A DNA stretch of 64,000 nt from Catenaria anguillulae PL171 (lineage: Eukaryota > Blastocladiomycota > Blastocladiomycetes > Blastocladiales > Catenariaceae): contig MCFL01000084.1 in assembly GCA_002102555.1 (NCBI GenBank), forward strand, positions 1 to 64,000, in the 5' to 3' direction. Shown here in pieces: positions 61,931-64,000 of this stretch. Positions within the stretch are counted from its first letter, which is position 1. Each line of letters begins with the position of its first letter. A model generated the notes under the pieces. The model ran no database searches and was not told where the DNA came from. It saw only the letters and a list, made by a program, of their open reading frames with translations. The position numbers and the translations under genes were made by a program.

Positions 61931-62620
61931 GTGTGCTGGAATGGATCAAGGGGCCTCAAGGAAGTCGCGCAGCGAGCAGGACGTTGAAGGGAAGAATGAA
62001 TACACTCGGGAATGGACACGGGATTTCAAAGCACAATGGTAGCAGGCGATGATGGAATGGAGTGCATCGAGTGTTTTCTTGGATTGGATTGGAATTCAAC
62101 TTGATTTTTTTCCATCATTTCTCAATTTTCATCTCAGTATGTATGTACAGCCGAGCATTAAGACTCCGATGCTTGAGAGAAGATAAATGGAAGGGTCGAT
62201 CACTATTCCGTCATACTTCTATCCCTTCCACGTCTTGTCTCTGTCTCTGTCTCAGCAGGTGCATCAAGCCGCACTCCGCTGCTCACAGTGCCCACCCCCA
62301 TCGTCTCCATCCCATCTCGCGCCACTGATATTTACATGACTTTGGCCCAGCTCACGAACCACCAACTGAACAAACCGCCTCATTTTTTCGACTCCATCGT
62401 TATCGTTGCAATTGCCAGGGCCTGGACGTCGCCTCTCGCAGCCTGACGCTTCTCCATTGACCCGACCGATTATGTTATGAATTCGAACGACCCAGTCAAA
62501 GTCCGAGTGATTACTGTTAACTCCGTTCATTATTTACTTTAACAACAACATCAACATCATCATCAACGTCTTTCTCCGCTGAGCCAAGGGAGCTCGCTGT
62601 CTCGAAACGTCTCAATCACC
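61931..62620. promoter_or_regulatory. Divergent promoter region between BRAP-like and chitin synthase-type genes
   Basis: 690 nt between divergent ATGs. The chitin synthase side has AT-rich sequence and a 'caacatcatcatcaac' triplet tract at about 62545-62567 just upstream of the ATG. No open frame of note. Confidence 0.5.
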
Positions 62621-64000
62621 ATGTCAGCTTCTGGTGGCTCCGGTCGCCCGCGCTCAAAGTCTCGCCCGCGGTCGACGGCCTCACACGCCTCTGCTTCGTC
62701 CGCAGCAGCTGACCCATCCTCCTACTCGCTTGCCCATGGCGGGCCCATTCCCCGACTCCCCTCGACGCCTGGTCGGTCCATGTCAGTGACCGGCCCAAGA
62801 GTCGTGTTGTACAACCCCGCGACGACCACCGACGCTGCATCTGCAACCGAGTCGGCTCCGCCTGGCTCGTCATGGCTTCGCTCTGTGCTTGATGCCCCCT
62901 CACTTGCACTCCAGTCTGGGTGGCCGTCGCCCCATGCCTCCTTGGCAGGTATGCCACCTGTGCCGCCGGCTCCGTTGGGCGATGAGTCGGTCCCCAAGGA
63001 CGCACATTTGGCGCAGCTTGCCTTGGCTGCCGTGCAGGCCATCAAGGTGACCGACCAAGATCAAGCCATTCTCATTCGGTACCTTCATCCATTGTCATGC
63101 ATACCTGTTCTACAACTCCCCTCTAATGGACATGCTTTGCTCCACATCAAGTAGCGGTGACAACACTTCAACGCTCTTACCAACGCTGACCACTTTGGCC
63201 GACCTGCTCCTCACCGCCACTTCGGCCAAAGCAACAAAGACCAAACTGCACACGCGCATCCTGTCCGCACTCACCGTCCTCACTGGGCTCACGCCCAGCT
63301 CGCACCTTGGACTGGCCCTTGAACTCCACCTCGACTCTGCCCATCGCACGTTTGGCGCCCAACTTCTCGATTTCACGGTCGACCCAGACACCGGGTCACT
63401 TTTTGACTTGCATCTTCCACGCCTTTTGGCAGCCCATGGTCCCAGCGAGTTGCGCCAACACTTGCCCTCGCCCTCATCTCTGCCGCCATTTCCTGTTCAA
63501 GTTACAAAGCAGCAATGGACTGCGTTGCAAGCACACTTGAAAACCATCGGCCTCTCTCGCACAGCGCAGCTCTCGCTCTTCTCCACTCTCACTGCCGCCC
63601 TCATTCTCGATTCGCCCGCCTCGGCATCGTTCGACTTTGACCTGGCCATTGACTCTGCGGCCGACCTCTTGGGTGTATCCGTCTCTGCTCTAGCCGACAT
63701 TCTAACGTACGTGCCCACCTTGGGTGGGGCGTCTCGACAGCTCGCCGATGCTGAACGTTCCGACCGCATGCACCTTGTTGGCCGTGCAATTTACCACGCC
63801 GTGCTTCAATGGGTGCTCGAGTTTGCCAACTCGCGCATTGCCGCCAAGGACGACAACGACGCGCCAGACAATCTCGTGACACTGGTTGCCATTCCGCACT
63901 CGCAGCGCTCTGAATCTGCCTCGGATGCACCCATCACGTCGCTTGGCGGTGCGTTGCGCGCGCGTGCCGCGCTCCACCTCGACCGGATCCTGTTTGCCAA
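62621..64000 (+). CDS. Myosin-motor-like N-terminus of a class V/VII-type chitin synthase (3' truncated by window edge)
   Basis: Exon 1 62621-63078, intron 63079-63154 (76 nt, GTACCT donor, CTAAT branch, GTAG acceptor), exon 2 63155 onward, open to the window end; at least 434 aa. After a ~110-residue Ser/Pro-rich start, the sequence follows a myosin head: 'DAHLAQLALAAVQAI', the expected P-loop site at ~152, 'LGLALELHLDSAHRTFGAQLLDF' (the 'SRFGRYLELHF' region), 'WTALQAHLKTIGLSRTAQLSLF', 'AADLLGVSVSALADILTY' and 'AIYHAVLQWVLEFANSRI'. That order and spacing is that of the motor-like domain fused to chitin synthases. The P-loop reads 'IRGDNTSTL' instead of GxxGxGK(S/T), so ATPase activity is unlikely. 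The synthase catalytic part would lie beyond the window; identification as chitin synthase rather than a divergent myosin is inferred. Confidence 0.75.

Noticed and set aside
1-64000. CRISPR arrays, insertion sequences, terminal inverted repeats or retroelement enzymes
   Set aside because: No regularly spaced repeats, transposase, integrase or reverse transcriptase motifs were seen; the window is eukaryotic with spliced genes.

Overview
The window reads as nuclear DNA of a filamentous or zoosporic fungus: GC-rich coding sequence, short spliceosomal introns (mostly 65-105 nt, GTATGT/GTACGT/GTGCGT donors, CTAAC-type branch points), dense genes on both strands, and a single intron-less tRNA-Trp. 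A flagellated early-diverging fungus, most likely Blastocladiomycota, is my inference. It rests on a Sfi1-type centrin-binding protein, a chitin synthase-type myosin motor, a conventional kinesin, and three large ankyrin-like proteins with 'LEWW/DWW' helices, a style I associate with Allomyces and Catenaria. No species can be named from sequence alone.

Left part (1-19 kb): 3' end of an HSPA12-like Hsp70 (+); a small secreted protein made of two near-identical chains behind dibasic sites (-); a 2.6-kb gene-free stretch; a 1590-aa single-pass membrane protein with a huge P/Q-rich tail (-); a Kre9/Knh1-like GPI protein (-); TFIIE-beta (+); a membrane/epimerase/C-terminal-domain fusion (+); an RBR E3 ligase (-); tRNA-Trp (-).

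Middle part (19.8-44 kb), the accessory-looking section: a tandem pair of single-pass surface proteins, an intact ankyrin-like gene and two frame-disrupted relatives, a coiled-coil protein, and a tandem triplet of leucine-rich-repeat membrane proteins in which each LRR is one 72-nt exon with phase-2 introns at the same codon. An MNN1-family mannosyltransferase and a TBC Rab-GAP are transcribed divergently after the triplet, followed by a small membrane protein.

Right part (44-64 kb) is mostly core cell biology: Sfi1-like protein, kinesin-1 heavy chain, 6-phosphogluconate dehydrogenase, a Cys-containing secreted protein, seipin, a BRAP-type RING/ZnF-UBP protein, and the 5' part of a chitin synthase-type myosin motor whose P-loop is degenerate.

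Common threads are cell surface and wall (Kre9-like, mannosyltransferase, chitin synthase motor, LRR and paired receptors, secreted repeat protein) and cytoskeleton/trafficking (Sfi1, kinesin, TBC, seipin). The most unusual signal is the set of putative surface proteins that lack a recognisable signal peptide, carry one membrane span, and share short conserved C-terminal tail motifs. All exon structures were derived by eye from reading frame and splice consensus and need transcript support.
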